Origin: IMCC26077 sp964490435
GTDB taxonomy: Bacteria; Actinomycetota; Actinomycetes; Nanopelagicales; Nanopelagicaceae
DNA: 64,000 nt
Assembly: GCA_964490435.1 (NCBI GenBank)
Contig: CAZBCF010000001.1
Coordinates: 37,784-101,783 of the forward strand
Direction of reading: 5' to 3'
Part shown: positions 50,222-59,305 of the stretch, piece after piece
Layout: each line of letters opens with the position of its first letter
Numbering within the stretch: the first letter of the stretch is position 1
Notes under the pieces: generated by a model
Databases searched by the model: none
Told to the model about the DNA's origin: nothing
The model's input: only the letters and a program-made list of their open reading frames with translations
Translations under genes and position numbers: made by a program

Positions 50222-51436
50222 TTAGGCCATGGCCTTCTTGAGGTTCTCATCTATAGCCGCAAGAAACTCTTGGGTATTAAGCCATGGAGCATCCTTGCTG
50301 ATAAGAAGTGCGAGATCTTTTGTCATCTTTCCCTCTTCGACGGTCTTAATGCAGACCTTCTCGAGCGTCTCGGCGAACTGCGCAAGTTGCACATTGTTAT
50401 CGAGTTTTGCGCGGTGGGCTAAGCCACGAGTCCACGCAAAAATCGAGGCAATCGGATTTGTAGAGGTTGCTTTCCCGGCTTGATGATCGCGATAGTGGCG
50501 AGTGACGGTGCCGTGTGCTGCCTCAGATTCGACAGTCTTGCCATCTGGGGTCATCAACACTGATGTCATCAGGCCAAGTGAGCCATAACCTTGCGCAACG
50601 GTGTCAGATTGCACATCACCGTCGTAATTCTTGCATGCCCATACGTAGCCACCTTCCCAACGAAGGGAGGTTGCGACCATGTCGTCAATCAACCGATGGT
50701 CATATTCGATTCCGGCTGCTTGGAATTGGGTTTTGAACTCGCTCTCGTAGATTTCCGCAAAGATATCCTTGAAACGACCGTCGTACGCCTTCAAGATTGT
50801 GTTCTTCGTGGAGAGAAAAACCGGATATTTGCGCGCCAATCCATAGTTCATCGATGCCCGAGCGAAATCACGGATTGAATCATCAAGGTTATACATCGTC
50901 ATGGCGACGCCCGAACCAGGGAAATCAAAGACATTGAACTCCATCGGCTTCGAACCGTCTGCAGGAGTGAAAGTTACGGTCAACTTTCCAGGGCCTGGGA
51001 CTTTGAAATCAGTTGCACGATATTGATCTCCGAACGCATGGCGGCCAATCACAATCGGTTTGGTCCAATGCGGAATCAGACGTGGGACATTGCTGATGAT
51101 GATTGGCTCTCGGAAGATCACGCCACCAAGGATGTTTCGAATCGTTCCATTTGGCGACTTCCACATGCTCTTGAGATTGAACTCTTTGACGCGAGCTTCA
51201 TCAGGTGTGATAGTCGCACATTTAACGCCGACACCATGCTTCTTAATTGCATTTGCGCTATCAACAGTAACCTGATCATCAGTGGCATCACGGTGCTCGA
51301 TACCAAGGTCATAGTATTCAAGATTGACATCTAAGTAGGGCACAATGAGTTGGTCTTTGATGAACTGCCAGATGATTCGTGTCATCTCGTCACCATCGAG
51401 TTCGACGACTGTGCCAGCAACTTTTATTTTCGACAT
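50222..51436 (-). CDS. icd: NADP-dependent isocitrate dehydrogenase (dimeric, eukaryote-like type)
   Basis: A 404-residue enzyme of the TCA cycle. ELDGDEMTRIIWQFIKDQLI at the start, SPNGTIRNILGGVIFREPII (substrate phosphate/arginine loop) and LIDDMVATSLRWEGGYVWACKNYDGD (metal aspartates) mark the subfamily that includes eukaryotic IDH1. It makes 2-oxoglutarate and NADPH. The ATG has AGGGAG 8 bases upstream. It follows mdh by 15 bases on the same strand, so the two form an operon. Confidence 0.95.
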   Translation of the reverse strand: MSKIKVAGTVVELDGDEMTRIIWQFIKDQLIVPYLDVNLEYYDLGIEHRDATDDQVTVDSANAIKKHGVGVKCATITPDEARVKEFNLKSMWKSPNGTIRNILGGVIFREPIIISNVPRLIPHWTKPIVIGRHAFGDQYRATDFKVPGPGKLTVTFTPADGSKPMEFNVFDFPGSGVAMTMYNLDDSIRDFARASMNYGLARKYPVFLSTKNTILKAYDGRFKDIFAEIYESEFKTQFQAAGIEYDHRLIDDMVATSLRWEGGYVWACKNYDGDVQSDTVAQGYGSLGLMTSVLMTPDGKTVESEAAHGTVTRHYRDHQAGKATSTNPIASIFAWTRGLAHRAKLDNNVQLAQFAETLEKVCIKTVEEGKMTKDLALLISKDAPWLNTQEFLAAIDENLKKAMA

Positions 51437-51451
51437 GTTATTGACTCCCTA

Positions 51452-52402
51452 TTAAAGATTCTTTACGTCAGCTTGCTTTGCCCGAACTGCTTCGGCTGCC
51501 ACTTTAAGTTCTGCTAGTTCGCTATCGGTGAGTTTGGTCTCTACGACTCGACGGACGCCACTCTTACCAATTTCGGCTTCGACGCCGAGATAGACGCCAG
51601 AGATGCCATATTCGCCATTAACCCAAGCGCACACTGGCATTACCGCACCTGAATCTTCGATAACTGCCTTTGCCATACGGGCTGCGGCGGCCGATGGCGC
51701 GTAGTAAGCCGAGCCAGTCTTCAAGAGAGCTACGATCTCAGCGCCGCCATTGCGAGTCTTCACGACCAACTCTTCGATATCTGCGGCAGAGAGCAACTCA
51801 CTTAACGGCTTACCGTTAACACGGCAACGACTTGGGACCGGAACCATGGTGTCACCGTGTGACCCAAGCGTGAGCGTCTCAACATCGCTGACTTTGACGC
51901 CGAGTTTCGTTGCGACAAAATTTGTAAAACGAGCAGTGTCGAGCATTCCAGCCTGCCCCATCACGCGATGGTATGGGAATGCAGACGCGATTTGCGCGAG
52001 CGCAGTCATCTCATCAAGTGGATTCGAGACGACAATGATTACCGCGTTCGGACTATGTTTCGCCACATTCTCCGCAACGCCGCGGACGATGCCAGCGTTG
52101 ACTCCAATTAAATCCATCCGACTCATGCCTGGCTTTCTTGGCAAACCAGCAGTGATGACTACGACATCAGAGTGTGCGGTCTTTTCGTACCCAGCGCCAT
52201 CAGGAGTGGTCGTTGCTCCGATGAGAAGAGTTTCGAATCCTTCGATCGATCTCGACTGATTGATATCGAGGGCAAGGCCCTCAGGTTTTCCTTCGACGAT
52301 GTCAGTGAGAATCACTTCATCGAATATGTTGTACTCCGCGAGGCGAAGTGCCGTCGTTGATCCGTAAAAGCCCGCTCCGACTACCGTGACCCGTCCTGCC
52401 AT
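51452..52402 (-). CDS. mdh: Malate dehydrogenase (LDH-like type)
   Basis: A 316-residue NAD-dependent dehydrogenase. VTVVGAGFYGSTTALRLAEY is the NAD fold; ITAGLPRKPGMSRMDLI has the arginine that selects malate over lactate; TLGSHGDTMVPVPSRC holds the catalytic histidine. Its position after DUF3017 and folD is conserved in Streptomyces. It precedes icd in an operon. The promoter region carries a 14-base palindrome. Confidence 0.94.
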   Translation of the reverse strand: MAGRVTVVGAGFYGSTTALRLAEYNIFDEVILTDIVEGKPEGLALDINQSRSIEGFETLLIGATTTPDGAGYEKTAHSDVVVITAGLPRKPGMSRMDLIGVNAGIVRGVAENVAKHSPNAVIIVVSNPLDEMTALAQIASAFPYHRVMGQAGMLDTARFTNFVATKLGVKVSDVETLTLGSHGDTMVPVPSRCRVNGKPLSELLSAADIEELVVKTRNGGAEIVALLKTGSAYYAPSAAAARMAKAVIEDSGAVMPVCAWVNGEYGISGVYLGVEAEIGKSGVRRVVETKLTDSELAELKVAAEAVRAKQADVKNL

Positions 52403-52419
52403 GTGATGGCCCCAATCTC

Positions 52420-52435
52420 TCTTGATATCAAGATA
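52420..52435 (-). promoter_or_regulatory. mdh promoter region with a perfect 14-bp palindrome
   Basis: TCTTGATATCAAGA (52420-52433) is a perfect palindrome, and TATCTT on the minus strand (52435-52430) overlaps its upstream end as a candidate -10. Transcription would start near 52423, leaving a 20-base leader with GGGG before ATG 52402. The site is placed to act as an operator. Confidence 0.45.
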
Positions 52436-52458
52436 ACTCTACCCCCGCAGGTCAGGCG

Positions 52459-52683
52459 CTAAGGAAGCAAGAGCGCCAGAAGGGCGCAGGCCACTGCCAT
52501 TGCGAGCAAGGTAAGAAGATCACTTCGCTGGCTCCGCCACGGGGTGCGATCACCTCGCCGAAGGTGGAGAAGGAGGGCAATAAGGGCAAGACCCCCTGCC
52601 AGCGCTAGAGCGCCGATCCGAACCGAAGCGAGCAGGCTCACCACCGTTGCCAAGAGAACCACTAGGAGCGCTACCACAGTCAT
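52459..52683 (-). CDS. DUF3017 small membrane protein
   Basis: A 74-residue protein with three hydrophobic segments (VVALLVVLLATVVSLLA; IGALALAGGLALIALLLHL; LLTLLAMAVACALLALLLP). Proteins of this size between folD and mdh in Actinobacteria are classed as DUF3017. Its ATG overlaps the folD stop (ATGA). Function unknown. Confidence 0.78.
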   Translation of the reverse strand: MTVVALLVVLLATVVSLLASVRIGALALAGGLALIALLLHLRRGDRTPWRSQRSDLLTLLAMAVACALLALLLP

Positions 52684-53522
52684 CTGCCGTTTCGCTCTGC
52701 CGCCTCGACCACATTCGCAAGGAGCATGGCGCGCGTCATCGGCCCGACACCACCAGGCATTGGTGCGAAAAATCCGGCGCGATCTCGAACATCAGGATGC
52801 ACATCACCGAGTAGACCCGAATCGGTTCGAGTGATTCCCACATCGAGCACTGTAGCTCCAGCTTTTATATCTGCCGCAGTAATGAAATGAGCATTACCCA
52901 ATGCCGCGACGACTATGTCTGCTCGAGCAAGATGCGCTCTCACATCGAGCGTTGCTGAATGGGTAATGGTCACAGTTGCGCTCTCGCGCTTGCGTGAGAG
53001 CAACAAACCTAGTGGTCGCCCTACAGTCAAACCTCTGCCAACTATGACTACTTCAGCACCATTGATTCGCACTTGGTAGCGCTGCAACAACTCGACGATA
53101 CCGCGCGGAGTACACGGAAGTGGCGCTGGTTGATCGAGGACTAACTTACCTAAATTCAGCGGGTGTAAGCCGTCGGCATCCTTCTCAGGATTAATCTCTT
53201 CAAGAATCGCATTCGCATCTATTCCACTCGGCAATGGCAATTGCACGATGTAACCAGTGCATTCGGGCGCAGCGTTGAGATCCCTGATTGCGGCACGAAT
53301 ATCATTGAAGCTTGCCTTTGCGGGCAAGTCGACTCGGATTGATTGGATTCCTACTTCAGCACAATCTCGATGTTTACCGCCCACATAAGCGTGCGAACCT
53401 GGGTCATCACCGACCAAAACAGTACCAAGGCCTGGCTTTACTTTTAGCGCTCGCACTCGGTTGGCTAATTCGCCTTTGATTTCACTGGCGACTTTCTTGC
53501 CATCGAGGATTTGTGCGCTCAC
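52680..53522 (-). CDS. folD: Bifunctional methylenetetrahydrofolate dehydrogenase/cyclohydrolase
   Basis: A 280-residue enzyme that interconverts 5,10-methylene-, methenyl- and 10-formyl-THF. LVGDDPGSHAYVGGKHRDC (with K of the YxxxK motif as YVGGK), GYIVQLPLPSGID, DADGLHPLN and VIVGRGLTVGRPLGLLL are FolD signatures. Formyl-THF is needed by PurN and PurH, encoded just upstream. Start GTG 53522 follows TAGACT by 6 bases. Confidence 0.94.
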   Translation of the reverse strand: MSAQILDGKKVASEIKGELANRVRALKVKPGLGTVLVGDDPGSHAYVGGKHRDCAEVGIQSIRVDLPAKASFNDIRAAIRDLNAAPECTGYIVQLPLPSGIDANAILEEINPEKDADGLHPLNLGKLVLDQPAPLPCTPRGIVELLQRYQVRINGAEVVIVGRGLTVGRPLGLLLSRKRESATVTITHSATLDVRAHLARADIVVAALGNAHFITAADIKAGATVLDVGITRTDSGLLGDVHPDVRDRAGFFAPMPGGVGPMTRAMLLANVVEAAERNGR

Positions 53523-53528
53523 GAGGAA

Positions 53529-53534
53529 AGTCTA
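53529..53534 (-). promoter_or_regulatory. -10 hexamer for leaderless folD mRNA
   Basis: TAGACT on the minus strand lies 6 bases before GTG 53522, between purH and folD. Confidence 0.5.
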
Positions 53535-53552
53535 ACGGGAATCAGAGCAATT

Positions 53553-55103
53553 CTATGCGTGTGCGAAGTGGCGCACCCCGGTGAAATACATTGATATCCC
53601 GGCCTTTTCGACTGTTGCAATGACCTCTTCATCGCGAACGCTTCCACCTGGCTGCACGATTGCTCGCACTCCGCCCTCAATAAGAATCGATACTCCATCT
53701 GCAAACGGAAAGAATGCGTCGCTCGCCGCAAAACTCCCCCGCGCACGTTCACCCGCGCGGGCAATTGCAAGGCGCGCTGAATCGACTCGATTGACTTGGC
53801 CCATCCCGATACCAACTGATGCACCTGCCTTGGCCAACAAAATCGCATTGCTTTTTACAGCGCGTATTGCACGCCAAGCAAACTCGAGATCAGCTAATTC
53901 AGTAGATGTAAGGGCAGGGCCTGCGACTAACTTCCACTCACTAGCGCCGTCACCTACAGCATCAATCCGATCGAATTGCTGCACAAGCAACCCACCATCT
54001 ATGTGTCGATACTCAAGTGGACCACTCAGTGGATCAATCTGCAAGATTCGAATTGATGGCTTTTGTTTCAGGATCTCAAGAGCAGCCTCATCAAAATCTG
54101 GAGCCGCAATCACCTCAGTAAACACTTCAGCAACACTCAGAGCCATTTCACGCGTCACCTTTCGGTTTGCTGCGATTACACCACCGAATGCTGACACTGG
54201 ATCACATGCGTGCGCTCCTTGATATGCCTCATTGATGGTCTTACCAATTGCAATCCCACATGGATTGGTGTGCTTGATGATTGCAACTGCTGGTTCAGAG
54301 TGGTCGTGTGCTGCGCGCCAGGCTGCTTCGATATCCACATAATTGTTATAAGACATCTCTTTCCCGTGTAAGACCGACGCATTCGCGAGGCCAGATCTCA
54401 CTCCTGTTTCTGTATAGAGGCCAGCGCTCTGATGAGGATTCTCGCCATAACGGAGCGAACGCATTTTGGTGAAACTCTGTCCAACCCATTGAGGTATCGC
54501 ATCAGCACCGCCCTCTGTTTGAGCGCCCAACCACGTCGCGACCGCGATGTCATAACTTGCAGTCGCTCGAAATGCAGCCACGGCAAGTTCTGCGCGCTCA
54601 GTGAGAGTCGTGCCGCCCTTCTTAATGGCATCGATGATCATCGGATATTGCGAGGTACTCGAGACCACTGCCACGCTGTGGTGATTCTTGGCAGCGCCAC
54701 GAATCATGCTCGGACCGCCAATATCGATTTGCTCGATGCATTGATCGACCGAAGCACCACTCATGACAGTCTCGACGAATGGATAGAGCGAGACTGCTAC
54801 CAAATCAAAGGGCGCGATGTCCAACTCTTTCAGTTGCTCGCCATGGCTTGCTAAACGTAAATCAGCGAGAATTCCGGCATGAATGATTGGGTGCAGAGTT
54901 TTAACTCTGCCATCAAGAGATTCGGGAAAGCCCGTGAGAGATTCGACCCGAACCACTGGGATGCCACCCTGCTCGAGCGTCGCAGCAGTGCTTCCAGTCG
55001 AGACGATTTCGACCCCGTTGCCATCTAATTCGCGAGCAAATTCAAGTAGGCCACTCTTATCGTAAACGCTCACGAGTGCGCGCTTGATTGGCTTGCGGGT
55101 CAC
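53553..55103 (-). CDS. purH: Bifunctional AICAR transformylase/IMP cyclohydrolase
   Basis: A 516-residue enzyme for the last two steps to IMP. The N-terminal MGS-like cyclohydrolase domain has ALVSVYDKSGLLEFARELDG and GGIPVVRVESLTGFPE; the C-terminal transformylase domain has LRYGENPHQSAG and IKHTNPCGIAIG with the catalytic Lys-His. GTG 55103 overlaps the purN stop (GTGA) behind a strong GAGGAGG, so the two are coupled. Confidence 0.96.
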   Translation of the reverse strand: MTRKPIKRALVSVYDKSGLLEFARELDGNGVEIVSTGSTAATLEQGGIPVVRVESLTGFPESLDGRVKTLHPIIHAGILADLRLASHGEQLKELDIAPFDLVAVSLYPFVETVMSGASVDQCIEQIDIGGPSMIRGAAKNHHSVAVVSSTSQYPMIIDAIKKGGTTLTERAELAVAAFRATASYDIAVATWLGAQTEGGADAIPQWVGQSFTKMRSLRYGENPHQSAGLYTETGVRSGLANASVLHGKEMSYNNYVDIEAAWRAAHDHSEPAVAIIKHTNPCGIAIGKTINEAYQGAHACDPVSAFGGVIAANRKVTREMALSVAEVFTEVIAAPDFDEAALEILKQKPSIRILQIDPLSGPLEYRHIDGGLLVQQFDRIDAVGDGASEWKLVAGPALTSTELADLEFAWRAIRAVKSNAILLAKAGASVGIGMGQVNRVDSARLAIARAGERARGSFAASDAFFPFADGVSILIEGGVRAIVQPGGSVRDEEVIATVEKAGISMYFTGVRHFAHA

Positions 55104-55693
55104 TGTTCCTCCTCTAGTAATCGAAGTATGCCAGTGATGATGAGTTCTCTCTCAAGTACCTTGATTCTGCTATGCAATGCCGCTTCGTTCTCATGAGGGA
55201 GTATCTCTAGGCTCCGTTGCTCAATGATCTCGCCGGTATCAACGCCTGCATCCATAAAATGGAGCGTGCACCCACTCTCACGCACCCCGGCAGCAAGAGC
55301 ATCGCGCACTGCATGTGCACCTGGAAATTTCGGAAGTAACGATGGATGGGTATTGATGATCCGGAAGCTACTGACAAACCACGGCGAAAGAATCTTCATG
55401 AAACCAGCGCTCACAACTAACCAAGGATCTGCAGCGGCTACGACACTGTGTAATTCTCGCTCCCACTCCCTGCGCTCTGAACCCGATCGAAATTCTACGA
55501 GCGCACTCGGTAATTTTGCGCGATTGGCTCTTTCCAAGATGCCGGCGTGAGGGTTCTCGGTAACGATTTGGGTGATTGCGACTCTTCCGTACAGCGCACC
55601 AGTTGGTTCACTAACTGAATCGATAATCGCTTGCGCGACGCTGCCATCCCCTGATGCAAGAATCACCAGCGCTTTCGAAGCACCGCTACTCAC
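55100..55693 (-). CDS. purN: Phosphoribosylglycinamide formyltransferase
   Basis: A 197-residue formyl-THF-dependent enzyme. VILASGDGSVAQAIID at the start (family usually LxSGxGSN), NTHPSLLPKFPGAHAVRDAL with the catalytic Asn/His region, and GCTLHFMDAGVDTGEII with the essential Asp are seen. GTG 55693 overlaps the DUF6350 stop (GTGA). It forms part of DUF6350-purN-purH. Confidence 0.94.
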   Translation of the reverse strand: MSSGASKALVILASGDGSVAQAIIDSVSEPTGALYGRVAITQIVTENPHAGILERANRAKLPSALVEFRSGSERREWERELHSVVAAADPWLVVSAGFMKILSPWFVSSFRIINTHPSLLPKFPGAHAVRDALAAGVRESGCTLHFMDAGVDTGEIIEQRSLEILPHENEAALHSRIKVLERELIITGILRLLEEEQ

Positions 55694-56796
55694 TTAGGAC
55701 CCCACTTGTCGTACCCGACTTTGATGCCCATGCCTAGAGAGATTTCTAGCAAAAACACGAGTGGGAATTGCCAGAGTGATGGGCCTACGCTGGCGAGAGT
55801 GCCACCAAGTAGCGTTCCATTACTCAACCAGGTGAGCGCGAATATAAGAGATGTAAGCGCTAGTGGAAAAATCAAATACCCAAATCGCAATTCGCTGATT
55901 GATGTGCGTTTAATGATTGTCATGACGAAGATGCCCGCACCGACTCCAATAAGCGCGCCCAGATATAGAACTGGATGCGGCTTGGATGGGATAGCGCCAA
56001 GTAATGGAAAGGCGGGAATCGCATCTAGTTGGTGAAATCCGGGCGAGACCAAAGTGCCCGAACCAACTGCGAATCCTGAACCTAAAAGATAAGAGAGCGC
56101 CGAGATTGCCATGTTGGGCAATGTGAGAATGGCAAGAAGCGTGAGCAGGATGCCGCCAATAATGCCGGCATCAAGGACTGCATACAGATCACGAACTTCC
56201 GAGAAATGGAGTGCGAGTGAGAGTGAATAAGCGAACGCACCAACGCCCAAAAGGGTGCCAATGACGATTGTCGAGATTCGAGTGAGGTCGCGCAACAGTG
56301 AGGGATTCCCGCTTGGGACAACCACAGTGAATTCTGCCGCCGCTATGAGCGCTCCGACAATCACTGGCGCCCACCACCAACGCGGATGCACATCAGCAGA
56401 TCGGGAAACAAGTGCTGCGACAATCATTATGGCTGTATAGCTAAGGAAAAACCCGATTATTCCCTGACGTTGCTTTGTGTTCAATGATCGAGTTGAGTCA
56501 AATTGACGATGCAATCGATTGAGCGCACCGCGAAAGGCGATAAATGGAAAAATCAATGCTCCGAGTGGAAGGAAACTGAGCGCGCCTTGGATTCCCGACG
56601 GTGGTAGCGCCAACGAAAAAGTCAGATGATGCGCGCCAAGCCAAATCCAGAATGATCCACGTAAGGCATCGCTCATCTGTCCACTTAGTGAGCCTGCCGT
56701 CGCCCATGCGACCAGCGCTATCAATGCGAGTGGGATGAATGTTGAGAGCGCAGCGCGCACTCCTTCTGCTGCGCCAGCGATGAGCGGGCGCGCCAT
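55690..56796 (-). CDS. Multi-pass membrane protein, DUF6350-like
   Basis: A 368-residue protein with about nine hydrophobic segments (LSTFIPLALIALVAWATAGSL; FLSLTAIM-like GFFLSYTAIMIVAALVS; GAGIFVMTIIKRTS). A protein of this topology sits between sucD and purN in many Actinobacteria and is annotated DUF6350; it is sometimes called cell-division related, without proof. It lies 2 bases after sucD. Confidence 0.75.
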   Translation of the reverse strand: MARPLIAGAAEGVRAALSTFIPLALIALVAWATAGSLSGQMSDALRGSFWIWLGAHHLTFSLALPPSGIQGALSFLPLGALIFPFIAFRGALNRLHRQFDSTRSLNTKQRQGIIGFFLSYTAIMIVAALVSRSADVHPRWWWAPVIVGALIAAAEFTVVVPSGNPSLLRDLTRISTIVIGTLLGVGAFAYSLSLALHFSEVRDLYAVLDAGIIGGILLTLLAILTLPNMAISALSYLLGSGFAVGSGTLVSPGFHQLDAIPAFPLLGAIPSKPHPVLYLGALIGVGAGIFVMTIIKRTSISELRFGYLIFPLALTSLIFALTWLSNGTLLGGTLASVGPSLWQFPLVFLLEISLGMGIKVGYDKWGPK

Positions 56797-56798
56797 CG

Positions 56799-57680
56799 TT
56801 AGCGTCCGAGAATTGATCGGAGTAAACGCGCAGTCTCAGACGGTGTGACTCCTACTCGGACACCGACTGCTTCGAGCGCATCTCGCTTTGCGGAGGCTGT
56901 ACCTGAAGAACCTGACACGATTGCACCAGCATGGCCCATCGTCTTGCCCTCAGGGGCCGTAAAACCGGCGACGTACCCGACAACCGGTTTAGTCACGTAC
57001 TCCTTGATGAACGCCGCAGCGCGCTCTTCAGCATCACCGCCAATTTCACCAATCATGACTATAACTTCAGTCTTTGGATCATCTTGGAAAGCGCGTAGGC
57101 AATCGATGTGAGAGGTGCCGATAACAGGATCACCACCAATTCCTACGGCAGTTGAGAATCCGATATCACGGAGTTCGTACATCATCTGATACGTCAACGT
57201 TCCCGATTTTGAAACTAATCCAATCGGTCCGCCACCAGTGATGTCTGCTGGAATGATCCCGACATTCGACTCACCTGGAGTGATGAGGCCAGGGCAATTT
57301 GGTCCGATGATTCGTGTTGTGCCTTTACTCTGAGCGTAGGCCACGAATTGTGTCGAATCATGCACGGGGATTCCCTCAGTGATGACCACTACAAGTGGCA
57401 CGCTGGCATCAACTGCATCGATTACAGCAGCCTTAGTAAACTTTGCAGGAACAAAAATCACAGAAACATTGGCACCAGTTGCAGCAACTGCTTCACTCGC
57501 GGAATTGAAGACCGGCAGAGTTTTGCCGTCCATATCAACGCTTTGGCCACCCTTACCAGGCGTGACGCCTCCGACCACCTGAGTTCCTGACTTGAGCATT
57601 CGCTTGGTGTGTTTGGTGCCTTCAGAGCCTGTCATTCCATGCACGATGACGCGACTGTCCTTGTTGAGGTAGATACTCAT
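56799..57680 (-). CDS. sucD: Succinyl-CoA ligase alpha subunit
   Basis: A 293-residue subunit. VIVHGMTGSEGTKHTKRML opens the CoA-binding Rossmann domain; GPNCPGLITPGESNVGIIP and GHAGAIVSGSSGTA contain the active-site loop with the phosphorylated histidine in GHAG. It couples succinyl-CoA cleavage to ATP or GTP synthesis. Its ATG overlaps the sucC stop by one base (TAATG). Confidence 0.95.
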   Translation of the reverse strand: MSIYLNKDSRVIVHGMTGSEGTKHTKRMLKSGTQVVGGVTPGKGGQSVDMDGKTLPVFNSASEAVAATGANVSVIFVPAKFTKAAVIDAVDASVPLVVVITEGIPVHDSTQFVAYAQSKGTTRIIGPNCPGLITPGESNVGIIPADITGGGPIGLVSKSGTLTYQMMYELRDIGFSTAVGIGGDPVIGTSHIDCLRAFQDDPKTEVIVMIGEIGGDAEERAAAFIKEYVTKPVVGYVAGFTAPEGKTMGHAGAIVSGSSGTASAKRDALEAVGVRVGVTPSETARLLRSILGR

Positions 57681-58843
57681 TATTTGGACGCCAATTCTGC
57701 TGCGCGAGCAGCTGCGCCATCCATCGTCTCGACTTGCTCGACAAGCGGATGATTTGCCTCTTTTAAGATTCGCCGACCCTCGAGAACGTTGTTGCCATCG
57801 AGACGGACCACAATTGGTTTGGTCGCCTTCGCACCTAACATGTTCAAGGCTTGGATGATGCCGTTTGCCACTGCATCACATGCGGTAATCCCGCCAAAAA
57901 CATTCACAAAGACGCTTTTCACATCTTTATCATTCAAAATGATTGAGAGGCCATCAGCCATCACTTGTGCTGAGGCGCCGCCACCGATGTCGAGGAAGTT
58001 CGCAGGCTTCATGCCGCCAAATTTCTCGCCGGCATAAGCCACGACATCAAGGGTGCTCATCACAAGGCCGGCACCGTTACCGATAATCCCAACTTGGCCA
58101 TCGAGTTTGACGTAGTTGAGATCTTTCTCTTTTGCTAACGCCTCAAGTGGGTTTGTCGATGCATGATCAACGAGCGCTTCGTGATCAGGGTGGCGAAAGC
58201 CGGCATTGTCATCGAGGGTCACTTTGCCATCGAGGGCGATGATTCGACCGTCTTCAGTGCGCACCAGAGGGTTAACTTCGACAAGAGTGGCATCTTCAGC
58301 AACGAAACATGCCCAGAGTTTGACGAGTACCTCCGCGACCTGTTTTTGGACATCCGCAGGGAATTGCGCCTGCTTTGCGATGGATTCGGCGAGCGCAAGG
58401 TCGATTCCTTTCGCAGGGTCTACATGAACCTTTGCAAGTTTTTCGGGAGTCTCATGCGCAACCTGTTCGATATCCATGCCGCCTGCTACAGATGCCATGA
58501 CCAGGAAGGTTCGGGCAGCGCGATCGAGGAGGATTGCGAGGTAATACTCCTCTTTGATGGGTGCGGCCTGCGCAATCATCACTTTATGCACCGTATGTCC
58601 CTTGATATCCATGCCAAGGATTGCCTCTGCTTTTAGATAAGCATCATCAGGATCGGTTGCGAGTTTGACGCCGCCTGCTTTGCCACGGCCACCGATTTTC
58701 ACTTGTGCCTTAACGACGACTTTGCCGCCCATTCCTGCTGCGGCGCTCTTTGCCTCATCAGGTGTCGTTGCGACTTTTCCTGCCAAAACTGGGATTGCGT
58801 GGGCCTCGAATACATCGCGCGCTTGATACTCGAATAGATCCAC
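57680..58843 (-). CDS. sucC: Succinyl-CoA ligase beta subunit
   Basis: A 387-residue ATP-grasp subunit. MDLFEYQARDVFEAHAIPV, KAQVKIGGRGKAGGVKLA (nucleotide loop) and GAGLVMSTLDVVAYAG are family signatures. Start GTG 58843 is preceded by AGGGGG about 10 bases upstream. The gene follows the cobalamin-binding mutase subunit by 32 bases, which would supply succinyl-CoA. Confidence 0.95.
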   Translation of the reverse strand: MDLFEYQARDVFEAHAIPVLAGKVATTPDEAKSAAAGMGGKVVVKAQVKIGGRGKAGGVKLATDPDDAYLKAEAILGMDIKGHTVHKVMIAQAAPIKEEYYLAILLDRAARTFLVMASVAGGMDIEQVAHETPEKLAKVHVDPAKGIDLALAESIAKQAQFPADVQKQVAEVLVKLWACFVAEDATLVEVNPLVRTEDGRIIALDGKVTLDDNAGFRHPDHEALVDHASTNPLEALAKEKDLNYVKLDGQVGIIGNGAGLVMSTLDVVAYAGEKFGGMKPANFLDIGGGASAQVMADGLSIILNDKDVKSVFVNVFGGITACDAVANGIIQALNMLGAKATKPIVVRLDGNNVLEGRRILKEANHPLVEQVETMDGAAARAAELASK

Positions 58844-58875
58844 GAAAAGTTGCCCCCTATGTGTGTAGCGTCATC

Positions 58876-59274
58876 TTAGCGATGGGTCACTGATTCTTTG
58901 ACCCATTCGGCTATCTCGTTCGTTGAGGCGCCTGATGTAAAAATTTTGGCTACGCCCAACGTTTCCAATTCTTTGATGTCATCATCGGGTATGACGCCAC
59001 CTCCAAAGACAAGAATCTTCCGTTCTCCAATGAGCTCCATGATTCGCTTGAAGAGGCTCAGGTGCGCACCCGAGAGAATAGAGAGACCAATCGCATCGGC
59101 ATCCTCTTGAATCGCCGTAGTTACTATCTCTTCGGGGCTTTGGTGCAATCCGGTGTAGATGACCTCGCAGCCTGCATCACGAAGGGTTCGGGCTACAACT
59201 TTGGCGCCGCGATCGTGACCATCAAGGCCTGCCTTCGCCACCACCACGCGAATCGGACCGTTACCCATAGCCAT
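58876..59274 (-). CDS. Cobalamin-binding subunit of methylmalonyl-CoA mutase
   Basis: About 132 residues forming a stand-alone B12-binding domain. VVVAKAGLDGHDRGAKVVA contains the DxHxxG cobalamin motif with the histidine that ligates cobalt; LSILSGAHLSLF and VFGGGVIPDDDI are the SxL and GG motifs. It should pair with the catalytic subunit at 44.0-45.6 kb, which lacks this domain. The start is ATG 59274 or 59268 (after GGGTGG); a longer frame to 59328 overlaps pcrA. It lies between pcrA and sucC on the same strand. Confidence 0.9.
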   Translation of the reverse strand: MAMGNGPIRVVVAKAGLDGHDRGAKVVARTLRDAGCEVIYTGLHQSPEEIVTTAIQEDADAIGLSILSGAHLSLFKRIMELIGERKILVFGGGVIPDDDIKELETLGVAKIFTSGASTNEIAEWVKESVTHR

Positions 59275-59305
59275 ACCGTGCCACCCGAGAGGCCTGGGTG
59301 CCAAA

